From positions 124,001 to 188,000 of the forward strand of contig NZ_JAFGYY010000005.1 in the NCBI RefSeq assembly GCF_017491605.1: a stretch of 64,000 nt of DNA, given 5' to 3'. The position numbers were made by a program, and so were the translations under genes. Source of the DNA: Pseudomonas sp. 30_B. Lineage in GTDB: Bacteria > Pseudomonadota > Gammaproteobacteria > Pseudomonadales > Pseudomonadaceae. Positions 50,635 to 63,122 of the stretch are shown here, piece by piece (the first letter of the stretch is position 1; each line of letters begins with the position of its first letter). The notes below the pieces were generated by a model. It did no database searches. It saw only the letters and a program-made list of their open reading frames with translations, and was not told where the DNA came from.

Positions 50635-51921
50635 ATGTCCCGTTCCGAAACGCTTTTCGCCAATGCCCAGAAACACATCCCCGGTGGCGTGAACTCGCCG
50701 GTGCGCGCGTTCAAGAGCGTCGGCGGCACCCCGCTGTTCTTCAAGCACGCGGAAGGCGCCTACGTGGTGGACGAGGATGACAAGCGCTACGTCGACTACG
50801 TCGGCTCCTGGGGCCCGATGATCCTCGGCCACAGCCACCCGGACGTGCTCGACGCCGTGCGCAAGCAGCTCGACCACGGCCTGTCCTACGGCGCGCCGAC
50901 CGCGCTGGAAGTGGAAATGGCCGATCTGGTCTGCTCCCTGGTTCCGTCCATGGACATGGTGCGTATGGTCAGCTCCGGCACCGAAGCCACCATGAGCGCC
51001 ATCCGCCTGGCCCGTGGCTACACCGACCGCGACAGCATCATCAAGTTCGAAGGCTGCTACCACGGCCACTCCGACAGCCTGCTGGTGAAAGCCGGCTCCG
51101 GCGCCCTGACCTTCGGCGTACCGAACTCCCCCGGCGTGCCGGCGGCCTTCGCCAAGCACACCCTGACCCTGCCATTCAACGACATCGCCGCCGTGGAGAA
51201 GACCCTGGGCGAAGTCGGCAAGGAAGTGGCGTGCATCATCGTCGAGCCGGTCGCCGGCAACATGAACTGCGTACCGCCGGCCCCGGGCTTCCTCGAAGGC
51301 CTGCGCCGCCTGTGCGACCAGCACGGCGTGGTGCTGATCTTCGACGAAGTGATGACCGGCTTCCGCGTTGCCCTGGGCGGCGCCCAGGCGCACTACGGCA
51401 TCACCCCGGACCTGTCGACCTTCGGCAAGATCATCGGCGGCGGCATGCCGGTGGGCGCCTTCGGCGGCAAGCGCGAGATCATGGAGCAGATTTCCCCGCT
51501 CGGCCCGGTCTACCAGGCGGGCACCCTGTCGGGTAACCCGCTGGCCATGGCCGCCGGCCTGACCACCCTGCGCCTGATCAGCCGTCCGGGCTTCCACGAC
51601 GAACTGACCACCTACACCACCCGCATGCTGCAAGGCCTGCAGGAGCGCGCCGACGCCGCCGGCGTACCCTTCGTGACCACCCAGGCGGGCGCCGCCATGT
51701 TCGGCCTGTACTTCACCGGCGCCGACGACATCGTCACCTTCGAGGACGTGATGGGCAGCGACGTGGAACGCTTCAAGCGCTTCTTCCACCTGATGCTGGA
51801 CGCCGGCGTGTACCTGGCGCCGAGCGCCTTCGAGGCCGGCTTCACCTCCATCGCCCACGGCGAAACCGAGCTGAAGCTGACCCTGGACGCCGCCGAGCGC
51901 GCCTTCGCCGCGCTCAAGTAA
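50635..51921 (+). CDS. hemL: Glutamate-1-semialdehyde 2,1-aminomutase
   Basis: PLP enzyme forming 5-aminolevulinate, the last step of the C5 tetrapyrrole entry pathway. 428 residues, PLP Lys265 in [31 protein letters not shown] (phosphate site), [34 protein letters not shown] precedes ATG 50635. Placed in a thiamine-haem cofactor cluster, so shared control is possible but not shown. Confidence 0.96.
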   Translation: MSRSETLFANAQKHIPGGVNSPVRAFKSVGGTPLFFKHAEGAYVVDEDDKRYVDYVGSWGPMILGHSHPDVLDAVRKQLDHGLSYGAPTALEVEMADLVCSLVPSMDMVRMVSSGTEATMSAIRLARGYTDRDSIIKFEGCYHGHSDSLLVKAGSGALTFGVPNSPGVPAAFAKHTLTLPFNDIAAVEKTLGEVGKEVACIIVEPVAGNMNCVPPAPGFLEGLRRLCDQHGVVLIFDEVMTGFRVALGGAQAHYGITPDLSTFGKIIGGGMPVGAFGGKREIMEQISPLGPVYQAGTLSGNPLAMAAGLTTLRLISRPGFHDELTTYTTRMLQGLQERADAAGVPFVTTQAGAAMFGLYFTGADDIVTFEDVMGSDVERFKRFFHLMLDAGVYLAPSAFEAGFTSIAHGETELKLTLDAAERAFAALK

Positions 51922-51930
51922 GTCCCTGTG

Positions 51931-51953
51931 AAGGCGCCCGAACGGGCGCCTTC
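51931..51953 (+). terminator. Terminator after hemL
   Basis: AAGGCGCCC, loop GAAC, GGGCGCCTT, with few T bases after it. Confidence 0.7.
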
Positions 51954-52041
51954 CGCTCTGCCCCGCCTTTATTCCCGCGTTACGTCCCTTCTCGCCATTC
52001 TGACCGCCCCAGCAGAAAAATCAGAAAAGAAGGTAAAGACT

Positions 52042-52071
52042 TTGTAAGGAAGCGCCCGCTTATTTCATAAT
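52042..52071 (+). promoter_or_regulatory. Sigma-70-like promoter of the SEL1 gene
   Basis: TTGTAA (52042-52047) and CATAAT (52066-52071), 18-bp spacer, 66 bp before the ATG. Confidence 0.5.
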
Positions 52072-52136
52072 GTGAAAGCCGGCGCAATTCGCTGGCCGGG
52101 CTTTGCCCGCCCCGATTCTGGAGGCCGCTGTTCCCC

Positions 52137-52682
52137 ATGTACCGCACCGGTCGTACCCTGCTCCTGGGTTGCCTGTTGCTCGCCTTCCCCCTGTTGACCC
52201 AGGCGGGCGGCAACTCGCTGCTGATTCCGGCGACCGGCCGCTGCGTCCTCAATACCGTTCCCGAGCAACTGCAACAGGCACTGGCCAGCTGCCAGCAGGC
52301 CGCCAATGGCGGCGATGCGCAGGCGCAGTACGAACTGGGCGAGTTCTATTACACCGGCGACCTCGCCCCGCGCGACTTCCAGGCCGCCTTGCACTGGTTC
52401 GAGAAAGCCTCGCTGCAGGGCCATGCCAATGCGCAACTGCGCCTGGGCACCATGTTCTTCCGCGGTGAAGGGGTGAAGGCCAACAACGTGCAGGCCTACA
52501 TCGTCTTGAAGATGGCCGCGGTGAACGGCGCCGAAGACGCCATGGACAGCGCCGACCTGGTCGCCGAGCAGATGAACAAGGATGAACTGGACATCGCCAC
52601 CAAGGTGCTCGGGCAAATCTTCCGCAACTACCTGATCGAACTGCAGACCGCCGGCAACTCGCCGTTCTCGCCGCTGCCCTGA
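52137..52682 (+). CDS. Exported SEL1-repeat protein
   Basis: 181 residues with a signal peptide ending LLTQAGG. Two SEL1-like repeats, GGDAQAQYELGEFYYTGDLAPRDFQAALHWFEKAS and GHANAQLRLGTMFFRGEGVKANNVQAYIVLKMA (quoted cores: AQYELGEFYYTG and AQLRLGTMFFRGEG), form a helical scaffold for protein binding in the periplasm. Cys before and after (RCVLN, SCQQA) may form a disulfide. Partner unknown. Confidence 0.87.
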   Translation: MYRTGRTLLLGCLLLAFPLLTQAGGNSLLIPATGRCVLNTVPEQLQQALASCQQAANGGDAQAQYELGEFYYTGDLAPRDFQAALHWFEKASLQGHANAQLRLGTMFFRGEGVKANNVQAYIVLKMAAVNGAEDAMDSADLVAEQMNKDELDIATKVLGQIFRNYLIELQTAGNSPFSPLP

Positions 52683-52705
52683 CTCACGCCAAGTTCACAT
52701 ACGCT

Positions 52706-52784
52706 GTAGGAGCGAGCTTGCTCGCGAACAGGACTATACGGCTGACTTCGGTGCTGGACGGTTCGCGAGCAAGCTCGCTCCTAC
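52706..52784. repeat. REPIN between SEL1 and DUF1820 genes
   Basis: GTAGGAGCGAGCTTGCTCGC and GCGAGCAAGCTCGCTCCTAC, about 38 bp apart, between convergent genes. Confidence 0.88.
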
Positions 52785-52804
52785 GAAAAGCGAAAAGCTG
52801 AGCG

Positions 52805-53137
52805 TCAGCTGTCCTTGCCGGGCATCGGCATGGGGAACGGCATCACGTTACCGCTGATCTTGGCCTCGCTGATCTTCGCGGTGCCCAGGCGCTCCACTTC
52901 GTCGATGCGGATGATCGAGTGCAGCGGCACGAAGCTGCGGATGACGCCATCGAACTGCGCCTTCAGCTTCTCCTCGCTGGGGTCCACCACCACCTGGGTG
53001 CGCTCGCCGAAGACGAACTCCTCGATCTCCAGGAAGCCCCACAGATCGCTTTGATAGATCTGCTTGGCGTACATCTCGTACACCTGGCCCTGGTTGAGGA
53101 AGACCACCTTGTAGATCGGGTTCTCGCGCTTGCTCAT
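52805..53137 (-). CDS. DUF1820 family protein
   Basis: 110 residues; IYKVVFLNQGQVYEMYAKQIYQ and LWGFLEIEEFVFGERTQVVVDP are the DUF1820 signatures, and the C terminus is Pro/Met-rich (FPMPMPG). No membrane segment. Conserved next to miaB in Pseudomonas, divergently transcribed; function unknown. ATG 53137 (MSKRENPIYK) is chosen since preceding in-frame codons are not conserved in pattern. Confidence 0.88.
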   Translation of the reverse strand: MSKRENPIYKVVFLNQGQVYEMYAKQIYQSDLWGFLEIEEFVFGERTQVVVDPSEEKLKAQFDGVIRSFVPLHSIIRIDEVERLGTAKISEAKISGNVMPFPMPMPGKDS

Positions 53138-53233
53138 GAACGAAGGATGACAGCTTTGCAAAATGGGCACGCAGCATAGCACAGCCGCGCCCTCGCCACT
53201 CAGCCAGCGGTGGCAGACACCGGCGCCGAGGCA

Positions 53234-53239
53234 TATAAT
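53234..53239 (+). promoter_or_regulatory. -10 box of miaB
   Basis: TATAAT, 37 bp before the miaB ATG; no good -35 hexamer (TGGCAG at best spacing). Confidence 0.45.
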
Positions 53240-53275
53240 GTGCGGTCATTTTTTAACCAGCCCAAGACAGATTTC

Positions 53276-54613
53276 ATGGCCAAGAAGCTTTTCATCCAGA
53301 CCCACGGTTGCCAGATGAACGAGTACGACAGCTCGCGAATGGCCGATCTGCTGGGTGAACACCAGGCCCTGGAAATCACCGAGAAGGCCGAAGAAGCCGA
53401 CGTCATCCTGCTCAATACCTGCTCGATCCGTGAGAAGGCGCAGGAGAAGGTGTTCTCCGAGCTGGGCGCCTGGCGCGCACTCAAGCAGCAGAACCCGAAC
53501 CTGGTGATCGGCGTCGGCGGCTGCGTGGCCAGCCAGGAAGGCGCGGCGATCCGCGAGCGCGCGCCCTACGTCGACGTGGTGTTCGGTCCGCAGACCCTGC
53601 ACCGCCTGCCGGAGATGATCGACGCCGCCCGCACCACCCGCAAACCACAGGTAGACGTGTCCTTCCCGGAAATCGAGAAGTTCGACCGCCTGCCCGAACC
53701 GCAGGTCAACGGCCCCACCGCCTTCGTCTCCGTGATGGAAGGCTGCAGCAAATACTGCACCTTCTGCGTGGTGCCCTACACCCGCGGCGAGGAAGTCAGC
53801 CGCCCGTTCGACGACGTGCTCGCCGAGGTGATCCACCTGGCCGAGAACGGCGTGAAGGAAGTCACCCTGCTGGGCCAGAACGTCAATGGCTACCGTGGCC
53901 AGACCCACGACGGACGCATCGCCGACTTCGCCGAACTGATCCGCGTGGTCGCCGAGGTCGATGGCATCGAGCGCATCCGCTATACCACCTCGCACCCGCT
54001 GGAATTCTCCGACGCGCTGATCGCCGCCCATGCCGAAGTGCCGCAACTGGTGAAGTTCGTCCATCTGCCGGTGCAGGCCGGTTCCGACCGCATCCTCGCG
54101 GCCATGAAGCGCAACCACACCGCACTGGAATACAAGTCGCGCATCCGCAAGCTGAAGGCGGCGGTGCCGGACATCTGCATCAGCTCGGACTTCATCGTCG
54201 GCTTCCCCGGCGAAACCGAGCAGGACTTCGAGCAGACCATGAAGCTGGTGGAAGACGTCGGCTTCGACTTCTCCTTCACCTTCATCTACAGCTCGCGCCC
54301 GGGCACCCCGGCCGCCGACCTGGTCGACGACACCCCGGACGAAGTGAAGAAGCAGCGCCTGCTGATCCTCAACAGCCGCCTGCAGCAGCAGGGCTTCGAG
54401 ATCAGCCGACGGATGGTCGGCACCATTCAGCGCATCCTTGTCACCGACTACGCCAAGCGCGACCCGGGTCAGCTGCAAGGCCGTACCGAGAACAACCGTG
54501 TGGTGAATTTCCGCTGCGACAACCCGCGCCTGATCGGCCAGTTCGTCGACGTGGAAATCTACGAGGCACTGCCCAACTCCCTGCGCGCCACCCTCGTGGA
54601 AGCACATCACTGA
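53276..54613 (+). CDS. miaB: tRNA-2-methylthio-N6-dimethylallyladenosine synthase
   Basis: Radical SAM methylthiotransferase modifying A37 of tRNAs reading UNN codons. 445 residues: N-terminal UPF0004 domain with cluster Cys ([25 protein letters not shown]), radical SAM cysteines C157-C161-C164 ([10 protein letters not shown]), [24 protein letters not shown] and C-terminal TRAM domain ([23 protein letters not shown], key GRTENNR). Start ATG 53276 ([11 protein letters not shown]). First of miaB-phoH-ybeY-corC-lnt, an order widely conserved in Gammaproteobacteria. Confidence 0.97.
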   Translation: MAKKLFIQTHGCQMNEYDSSRMADLLGEHQALEITEKAEEADVILLNTCSIREKAQEKVFSELGAWRALKQQNPNLVIGVGGCVASQEGAAIRERAPYVDVVFGPQTLHRLPEMIDAARTTRKPQVDVSFPEIEKFDRLPEPQVNGPTAFVSVMEGCSKYCTFCVVPYTRGEEVSRPFDDVLAEVIHLAENGVKEVTLLGQNVNGYRGQTHDGRIADFAELIRVVAEVDGIERIRYTTSHPLEFSDALIAAHAEVPQLVKFVHLPVQAGSDRILAAMKRNHTALEYKSRIRKLKAAVPDICISSDFIVGFPGETEQDFEQTMKLVEDVGFDFSFTFIYSSRPGTPAADLVDDTPDEVKKQRLLILNSRLQQQGFEISRRMVGTIQRILVTDYAKRDPGQLQGRTENNRVVNFRCDNPRLIGQFVDVEIYEALPNSLRATLVEAHH

Positions 54614-54718
54614 TCATCGACCGCTGAATGCCCCGATGGCGTCCGAACTTTCGTACTCGCTCGCCCGGGGTTATTCTTCGACCATTCCCCTTTCGCAATA
54701 CGGCGACTTAGAGAACCC

Positions 54719-55720
54719 TTGAACGCCCCTCTGGATATCCATCGTTTCATGCTCGAACCTTTCGAGGCCCGCAGCTTTGCCAACCTGTGCGGGCAGTTCG
54801 ACGAGCATCTGCACCAGATCGAGAAGCGCCTCGACATCGAGATTCGCAACCGTGGCAACCAGTTCGAACTGGTCGGTGAGCCCGAGCGCACCCAAGCGGC
54901 CGAAAACCTGCTGCAGCGCCTCTACCGCGAAGTGCAGAACGGCACCGAGCTGACCCCCGACATGGTTCACCTGTTCCTGCAGGAATCCGGCCTGGAAGAC
55001 CTGGCCAACGCGCCCGAAGCACCCCTGGTGACGCTCAAGACGCGCAAGGCGCACATCCGCCCGCGCGGCGCCAACCAGCAGCGCTACGTAAAGGCCATCC
55101 TCAATCACGACATCAATTTCGGCATCGGCCCGGCCGGTACCGGCAAGACCTACCTCGCGGTGGCCTGCGCCGTGGACGCCCTGGAGCGCGAGCAGATCCG
55201 CCGCATCCTGCTGGTGCGCCCGGCGGTGGAAGCCGGCGAGAAGCTCGGCTTCCTGCCCGGTGACCTGTCGCAGAAGATCGACCCGTACCTGCGCCCGCTC
55301 TACGACGCGCTGTACGAGATGCTCGGCTTCGAGACCGTGGCCAAGCTGATCGAGCGCCAGGTGATCGAAGTCGCGCCGCTGGCCTACATGCGCGGCCGTA
55401 CGCTGAACAACAGCTTCATCATCCTCGACGAAAGCCAGAACACCACGATGGAACAGATGAAGATGTTCCTCACCCGGATCGGCTTCGGCTCCACCGCGGT
55501 GATCACCGGCGACGTCACCCAGGTCGACCTGCCGAAAGGCACCCGCTCGGGCTTGAAGCACGTGATGGAAGTGCTGCGCGACGTGCCCGGCATCAGCTTC
55601 ACCCACTTCAAGTCCAAGGACGTGGTGCGCCACCCGCTGGTGCAGCGCATCGTCGATGCCTACGACGCCTACGAGAACCGCCTGACCGGGGTCGAGAGCC
55701 AGGGCGGCAAGCATGCTTGA
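54719..55720 (+). CDS. phoH: PhoH-like ATPase (YbeZ)
   Basis: Cytosolic P-loop ATPase, 333 residues; Walker A GPAGTGKT at 137-144, Walker [23 protein letters not shown]. Partner of YbeY in rRNA maturation and ribosome quality control. Translation probably begins at TTG 54719 ([15 protein letters not shown]), which matches the family N terminus; the first in-frame ATG (54749) would remove ten conserved-looking residues. It overlaps ybeY by 8 nt. Confidence 0.94.
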   Translation: MNAPLDIHRFMLEPFEARSFANLCGQFDEHLHQIEKRLDIEIRNRGNQFELVGEPERTQAAENLLQRLYREVQNGTELTPDMVHLFLQESGLEDLANAPEAPLVTLKTRKAHIRPRGANQQRYVKAILNHDINFGIGPAGTGKTYLAVACAVDALEREQIRRILLVRPAVEAGEKLGFLPGDLSQKIDPYLRPLYDALYEMLGFETVAKLIERQVIEVAPLAYMRGRTLNNSFIILDESQNTTMEQMKMFLTRIGFGSTAVITGDVTQVDLPKGTRSGLKHVMEVLRDVPGISFTHFKSKDVVRHPLVQRIVDAYDAYENRLTGVESQGGKHA

Positions 55721-56174
55721 GCTGGACCTGCAGATTGCTTCCGAAGCACCCGGCCTGCCGAGCGAAGCCGACTTCCGCCGCTGGTGCGAACTGGCCCTGC
55801 GCCAGCGCCAGAACGACTCGGAGCTGACCATCCGCCTGGTGGATGAAAGCGAAGGCCGCGAACTGAACAAGACCTGGCGACACAAGGACTACGCCACCAA
55901 CGTACTGTCCTTCCCCGCCGACGTTCCCGACGAGCTGTTGGACATCCCGCTGCTCGGCGACCTGGTGATCTGCGCCCCGGTGGTGCAGCGCGAAGCCGCC
56001 GAACAGGGCAAGTCCGTCGAGGCCCACTGGGCTCACCTCGTTATCCATGGTTGCCTGCACCTGCTCGGCTACGATCACATCGAAGATGTCGAGGCCGAGG
56101 AAATGGAAGGCCTGGAACGGGAATTGCTGGCCGAACTGGGTCATCCTGACCCGTATGCGGCCGACGAAGAATAA
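55713..56174 (+). CDS. ybeY: Endoribonuclease YbeY
   Basis: Metal-dependent RNase for 16S rRNA 3' maturation and 70S quality control. 153 residues, with the Zn motif [11 protein letters not shown] (His112, His116, His122), YATNVLSFP and [15 protein letters not shown] 55713 overlaps the phoH stop (ATGCTTGA), implying coupled translation. Confidence 0.96.
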   Translation: MLELDLQIASEAPGLPSEADFRRWCELALRQRQNDSELTIRLVDESEGRELNKTWRHKDYATNVLSFPADVPDELLDIPLLGDLVICAPVVQREAAEQGKSVEAHWAHLVIHGCLHLLGYDHIEDVEAEEMEGLERELLAELGHPDPYAADEE

Positions 56175-56194
56175 ACGCCAACGAGCAAGGAAAG

Positions 56195-57034
56195 ATGAGC
56201 GAAGACCGATCGAGCAATGGGCACAAGTCGTGGTTGGACAAGATCACCCAGGCTTTTGCCCATGAGCCGAGAAACCGCCAGGAGCTGCTTGAGCTCCTGC
56301 GCGAAGCCCACGACAACAAGCTGCTCGACAGCGAGGCGTTGTCCATCGTCGAAGGCGCGATCCAGGTGGCCGACCTCCAGGTCCGCGACATCATGATCCC
56401 GCGCTCGCAGATGATCTCCATCAAGTCGACGCAGAAACCCGCCGACTTCCTTCCCGCCATCATCGAGGCGGCGCATTCACGCTACCCCGTGATCGGCGAG
56501 AGCCTGGACGACATCATGGGCGTCCTGCTGGCCAAGGACCTGCTGCCGCTGATCCTTCACGACCAGAACCACGCCTTCAACATCAAGGACCTGCTGCGCC
56601 CGGCCACCTTCGTGCCCGAGTCCAAGCGCCTGAACGTGCTGCTGCGCGAGTTCCGCGCCAACCGCAACCACATGGCCATCGTCATCGACGAATACGGCGG
56701 CGTGGCGGGCCTGGTGACCATCGAGGACGTGCTGGAGCAGATCGTCGGCGACATCGAGGACGAGCACGACGTCGAGGAAGACAGCTACATCAAGCCGTTG
56801 CCCAGCGGTGACTTCATCGTCAAGGCGCTGACCCCGGTGGAAGCCTTCAACGACTTCTTCGGCGCGGAGTTCTCCGACGATGAATTCGACACTGTCGGCG
56901 GCGTGGTGATGAGCGCCTTCGGCCACCTGCCCAAGCGCAACGAGACCACCGAGCTGGGCGGCTTCCGCTTCCGCGTGCTCAACGCGGACAGCCGCCGGCT
57001 GCACCTGCTGCGCCTGACTCCGCTGCAGGACTGA
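56195..57034 (+). CDS. corC: CorC/YbeX-type CBS-domain protein
   Basis: 279 residues: tandem CBS domains (VRDIMIPRSQMISI ... HSRYPVIGESLDDIMGVLLAKDLL and FRANRNHMAIVIDEYGGVAGLVTIEDVLEQIVGDIEDE, cores quoted: RDIMIPRSQ and AIVIDEYGGVAGLVT) and a C-terminal CorC_HlyC (transporter-associated) domain. Linked to Mg/Co homeostasis and, in YbeX, to ribosome metabolism. Lacks the membrane DUF21 domain, so cytosolic. 20 bp after ybeY. Confidence 0.94.
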   Translation: MSEDRSSNGHKSWLDKITQAFAHEPRNRQELLELLREAHDNKLLDSEALSIVEGAIQVADLQVRDIMIPRSQMISIKSTQKPADFLPAIIEAAHSRYPVIGESLDDIMGVLLAKDLLPLILHDQNHAFNIKDLLRPATFVPESKRLNVLLREFRANRNHMAIVIDEYGGVAGLVTIEDVLEQIVGDIEDEHDVEEDSYIKPLPSGDFIVKALTPVEAFNDFFGAEFSDDEFDTVGGVVMSAFGHLPKRNETTELGGFRFRVLNADSRRLHLLRLTPLQD

Positions 57035-57049
57035 GCCTCCGCGATCCCT

Positions 57050-57096
57050 GTAGAAGGGGGCCATGCCCGCGATTCGGGGGCATGGCCCCCTCCTAC
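57050..57096. repeat. REPIN between corC and lnt
   Basis: Diverged arms GTAGAAGGGGGCCATGCCC and GGGCATGGCCCCCTCCTAC. It breaks the otherwise tight miaB-lnt cluster (227-bp gap). Confidence 0.78.
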
Positions 57097-57261
57097 GGGA
57101 AATCACGAACATTGCCCCCATCGGCCGGCACCCGGCCGAACCCGCCCCTTCCTGCAACATCACATTGCAGACGGCTCATGGCTTTTGGCCCCCATCCCCA
57201 TAGCCTACCGTTCGTCTCTCCATTACTCTTGCGCATCGCTTAACCGCCACAAGGATTACCG

Positions 57262-58794
57262 ATGCGCTGGATCACCCGCCCCGGCCTGCCAGGCCATTTG
57301 CTCGCCCTGGCCGCCGGCGCGCTCACCCCGCTGGCCCTGGCGCCGTTCGGCTACTGGCCGCTGGCGCTACTGTCCCTCGCCCTGTTCTACCTCGGCCTGC
57401 GCGGCACCACCGCCGGCTCCGCGCTGTGGCGCGGCTGGTGGTATGGCTTCGGTGCGTTCATCGCCGGCACCAGCTGGATCTACTTCAGCATCCACGACTT
57501 CGGCGGTGCCTCGGGGCCGCTGGCCGCCTTCCTGGTGATCGGCTTCAGCGCCGGTGTGGCCTTCTTCTTCGCCCTGCCCGCCTGGGCCTGGGTGCGCCTG
57601 TTCCGCCGCAACAACGCGCCGGTCAGCGACGCGCTGGCCTTTGCCGCGCTGTGGGTGGTGCTGGAGCTGTTCCGCAGCTGGTTCCTCACCGGCTTCCCCT
57701 GGCTCTACGCCGGGTATAGCCAACTGGAAGGCCCGCTGGCGGGGCTCGCGCCCATCGGCGGGGTCTGGCTGGTGTCGTTCAGCATCGCCCTCACCGGCGC
57801 ACTGATCATCAACATCCCGGCGCTGACCCAGCGCCCCGCGCGCCTGGTCGCCGGCCTGATCCTGCTGATCGCGCCCTGGGCCGTCGGCATCGCCTACAAG
57901 GGCCACGCCTGGACCGTGCCGGCCGGCGCCCCGCTGAAGGTCGCCGCGCTGCAGGGCAACATCGCCCAGGAAATGAAGTGGGACCCGAAGGCTGTTACCC
58001 ACCAGCTTGAGCTGTACCGCGACCTGACTGCCGAGCAGAACGGCTTCGACCTGATCGTCTGGCCGGAAACCGCCGTTCCCGTGCTCAAGGACCAGGCCAC
58101 CGGTTACCTGGCGATGATCAACGAGGTCGCCACCGCCAAGAAGGCCGCGCTGATCACCGGGGTTCCGGTGCGCCAGAAGACCGCCGAGGGCGTGCGCTAC
58201 TACAACGGCATCACCGTGGTCGGCGACGGCAGCGGCGATTACCTCAAGCAGAAGCTGGTGCCCTTCGGCGAATACGTTCCCCTGCAGGACATCCTGCGCG
58301 GCCTGATCGCCTTCTTCGACCTGCCGATGTCCGACTTCGCCCGCGGCCCGGCCGACCAGCCGCTGCTCAAGGCCAAGGGCTACAGCATCGCGCCGTACAT
58401 CTGCTACGAAGTGGTCTACCCGGAATTCGCCGCTGAACTGGCGGCACAGAGCCAACTGCTGCTGACCATCAGCAACGACACCTGGTTCGGCACCTCCATC
58501 GGCCCGCTGCAGCACCTGCAGATGGCGCAGATGCGCGCCCTGGAAGCCGGGCGCTGGATGGTGCGCGGCACCAACAACGGCGTCACCGCGCTGATCGACC
58601 CGTTCGGCAAGCTGGCGGTGCAGATCCCGCAGTTCCAGCAAGGCGTGCTGCACGGCGAAGTGGTGCCAATGCAGGGCCTGACGCCCTATCTGAAGTGGCG
58701 CGTCTGGCCGCTGGTGATCGTTGGCGCGGTGCTGCTGGTGTGGGCACTGGTCCGTCGGCGGACGCATCCGGAAGAGCGCCGGCTGTTCCGCTGA
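57262..58794 (+). CDS. lnt: Apolipoprotein N-acyltransferase
   Basis: Adds the third acyl chain to lipoproteins in the inner membrane. 510 residues: N-terminal six-helix region (LLALAAGALTPLALAPFGYW onward) and a nitrilase-fold periplasmic domain with the Glu269 (VWPETAVP), Lys329 (YLKQKLVPFGEY) and Cys381 (ICYEVVYP) triad. C-terminal membrane helix (WRVWPLVIVGAVLLVWALV). It would finish lipoproteins in this window such as LptE. Confidence 0.96.
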   Translation: MRWITRPGLPGHLLALAAGALTPLALAPFGYWPLALLSLALFYLGLRGTTAGSALWRGWWYGFGAFIAGTSWIYFSIHDFGGASGPLAAFLVIGFSAGVAFFFALPAWAWVRLFRRNNAPVSDALAFAALWVVLELFRSWFLTGFPWLYAGYSQLEGPLAGLAPIGGVWLVSFSIALTGALIINIPALTQRPARLVAGLILLIAPWAVGIAYKGHAWTVPAGAPLKVAALQGNIAQEMKWDPKAVTHQLELYRDLTAEQNGFDLIVWPETAVPVLKDQATGYLAMINEVATAKKAALITGVPVRQKTAEGVRYYNGITVVGDGSGDYLKQKLVPFGEYVPLQDILRGLIAFFDLPMSDFARGPADQPLLKAKGYSIAPYICYEVVYPEFAAELAAQSQLLLTISNDTWFGTSIGPLQHLQMAQMRALEAGRWMVRGTNNGVTALIDPFGKLAVQIPQFQQGVLHGEVVPMQGLTPYLKWRVWPLVIVGAVLLVWALVRRRTHPEERRLFR

Positions 58795-58798
58795 TCGC

Positions 58799-58826
58799 AA
58801 AAAGGGCCTCGTGAGAGGCCCTTTTT
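58799..58826 (+). terminator. lnt terminator
   Basis: AAAAAGGGCCTC, loop GTGA, GAGGCCCTTTTT; 4 bp after the stop. Confidence 0.9.
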
Positions 58827-58854
58827 CATTCACGGGACAGAATTCGATCTGACC

Positions 58855-58925
58855 GTAGGAGCGGACTCCGTCCGCGATAGACCCGCATCGCGCCGGAAGC
58901 CTTCGCGGACGAAGTCCGCTCCTAC
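58855..58925. repeat. REPIN between convergent lnt and YdcF-like gene
   Basis: GGAGCGGACTCCGTCCGC and, inverted, GCGGACGAAGTCCGCTCC-TAC. Confidence 0.84.
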
Positions 58926-58937
58926 GAAAGCCTGGCA

Positions 58938-59699
58938 TCATCGATAGAACAACCGATACCCCACCAACCCGATCGCCTCGTTGAGCAACTGTTCGCTCTG
59001 CCAGACCGCCCGCCCTTCCGGCAGCCAGCCACCCAGCGGCCGGGCGTTGTCCACGCCGATATACCCCACCGGTGCCGGCACCACCTCGAATCCTGCATGC
59101 TCGAAGCTCCACAGCGCACGCGGCATGTGCGTCGCGTGGGTCACCAGGACCACGCGTCGGATGCCCGCTTCGCGCAGGAGGGGTGCGCTGAGCTGGGCGT
59201 TCTCCCAGGTGGTGCGACTCATCCCCTCCTGCCAGCGCACCGCGACGCCATAGTCGTCGCTCAGGCTGCGGGCCATGATGTAGGCCTCCGAGGGCGGCGC
59301 ACCGTAGTGCAGTCCACCCGAGGTCAGAACCGGCAAGCCACTGGCCTTGGCCAGGCGAGCGGCGTAGCGCAGCCGCTCGTAGGCCATCAGGCCGGGCTGG
59401 TCCTCGTCCCAGGCGCGGTCGCCGCGCATCCGGCCGGCACCCAGTACCACGATGGCATCGGCGCGCTGCGCCAGCCCCGCCCAGTCCGCCTGCTTCAGCG
59501 GCGCCTGTTGCTCCAGCAGGCGCGCGCCCCACTCCACGGTTACCGGCAGGCTCATCGCCAATAGGCCGAGGAAACCGCTGAAGAAGCACAGGATGGAGAA
59601 GCGGGGAAAACGCCGGCGCAGGACAAACGCCAGGAGCAGCAGCAGAAGCAGCAGTCCCGGCGGCATCAGAATCTGTTTGAGAATGTAGCGAAACGGCAT
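58938..59699 (-). CDS. YdcF/ElyC-like DUF218 membrane protein
   Basis: 253 residues: two N-terminal membrane helices (MPPGLLLLLLLLAFVL and FSILCFFSGFLGLLAMSLP) and a DUF218 domain (ADAIVVLGAGRM, PVLTSGGLHYG, VLVTHATHMPRALWSFEHAGFEVVPAPVGY; cores quoted). ElyC in E. coli affects peptidoglycan and lipid carrier metabolism; the same role here is inference. AAGGAG at 59710-59705 fixes ATG 59699 as the start. Confidence 0.9.
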   Translation of the reverse strand: MPFRYILKQILMPPGLLLLLLLLAFVLRRRFPRFSILCFFSGFLGLLAMSLPVTVEWGARLLEQQAPLKQADWAGLAQRADAIVVLGAGRMRGDRAWDEDQPGLMAYERLRYAARLAKASGLPVLTSGGLHYGAPPSEAYIMARSLSDDYGVAVRWQEGMSRTTWENAQLSAPLLREAGIRRVVLVTHATHMPRALWSFEHAGFEVVPAPVGYIGVDNARPLGGWLPEGRAVWQSEQLLNEAIGLVGYRLFYR

Positions 59700-59741
59700 T
59701 GGCGACTCCTTGTCGAGCGCCAAGCCTAACGGATCACCGCG

Positions 59742-60185
59742 CTATCCGCGCGCTTTCGCGTTGCGGAACAACTGGGAACCACAGGACGAGCAGGGCAACA
59801 CACCCTGGCTGCGGCTCCAGGCCACCGGCGTGCCGCACAACGCGCATTGCAACTGCTGCGTATGCGGGCGCCCGATCAGCCGCGGGCGGCTGCTGGGCGG
59901 GGCAACGTGGCGCGGCGGCCGGGAGGCCCGTGCGGGCCCCTGTTCCAGTAGCGCCAATTCCTCTGCAGCGGCGTGCCAGCCGCGCAGCCAGTTCACATCC
60001 TGATCGAGGTAGGCGCGGATCAACTCCATCTCCGCACTGCTCAAGCCGCGCAGTTCCAACTCGACAGGGCACTCATCCCTTAAACGTTCGGCGGTATCGG
60101 CCTCATCCAGGGCCAGCGCCAGTCGTTGCAGCAACCGTTCATACAGACCCGAACCCGAAGCACTTGTGCGATGCAACTCAGCCAT
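59742..60185 (-). CDS. Zinc ribbon-containing protein (YbeL/DUF1451-like)
   Basis: 147 residues: helical N terminus (YERLLQRLALALDEADT ... LSSAEMELIRAYLDQDVNWL) and a C-terminal zinc ribbon with CALCG and CSSCG. The same position (beside leuS) is taken by ybeL in E. coli. Function unknown. Divergent from leuS. Confidence 0.88.
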   Translation of the reverse strand: MAELHRTSASGSGLYERLLQRLALALDEADTAERLRDECPVELELRGLSSAEMELIRAYLDQDVNWLRGWHAAAEELALLEQGPARASRPPRHVAPPSSRPRLIGRPHTQQLQCALCGTPVAWSRSQGVLPCSSCGSQLFRNAKARG

Positions 60186-60324
60186 CAGTCACCTCAAGAC
60201 AGGCGGAAACCTCCCGCCTTCAGGCAAAGCTTAGCGGCCCACCCCGCGCCACACCGAGCGTGCGACAAACGGCGCGGGCTACCGGCTCGGGGAGGGGTCA
60301 TGTATGCTACGAGGCTTTCTGTAG

Positions 60325-63042
<2,718 letters not shown>

Positions 63043-63067
63043 AAACGACGCTGGAAAAGACCTATTC

Positions 63068-63091
63068 GCCCGTGGCACCTTGGCCACGGGC
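63068..63091 (+). terminator. Hairpin between leuS and lptE
   Basis: GCCCGTGGC, loop ACCTTG, GCCACGGGC without a T-run; probably a processing or attenuation hairpin inside the operon, since lptE follows 31 bp later. Confidence 0.4.
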
Positions 63092-63122
63092 ACCCCGGAT
63101 CAACAGGAGTGAGGGAAGCTTG

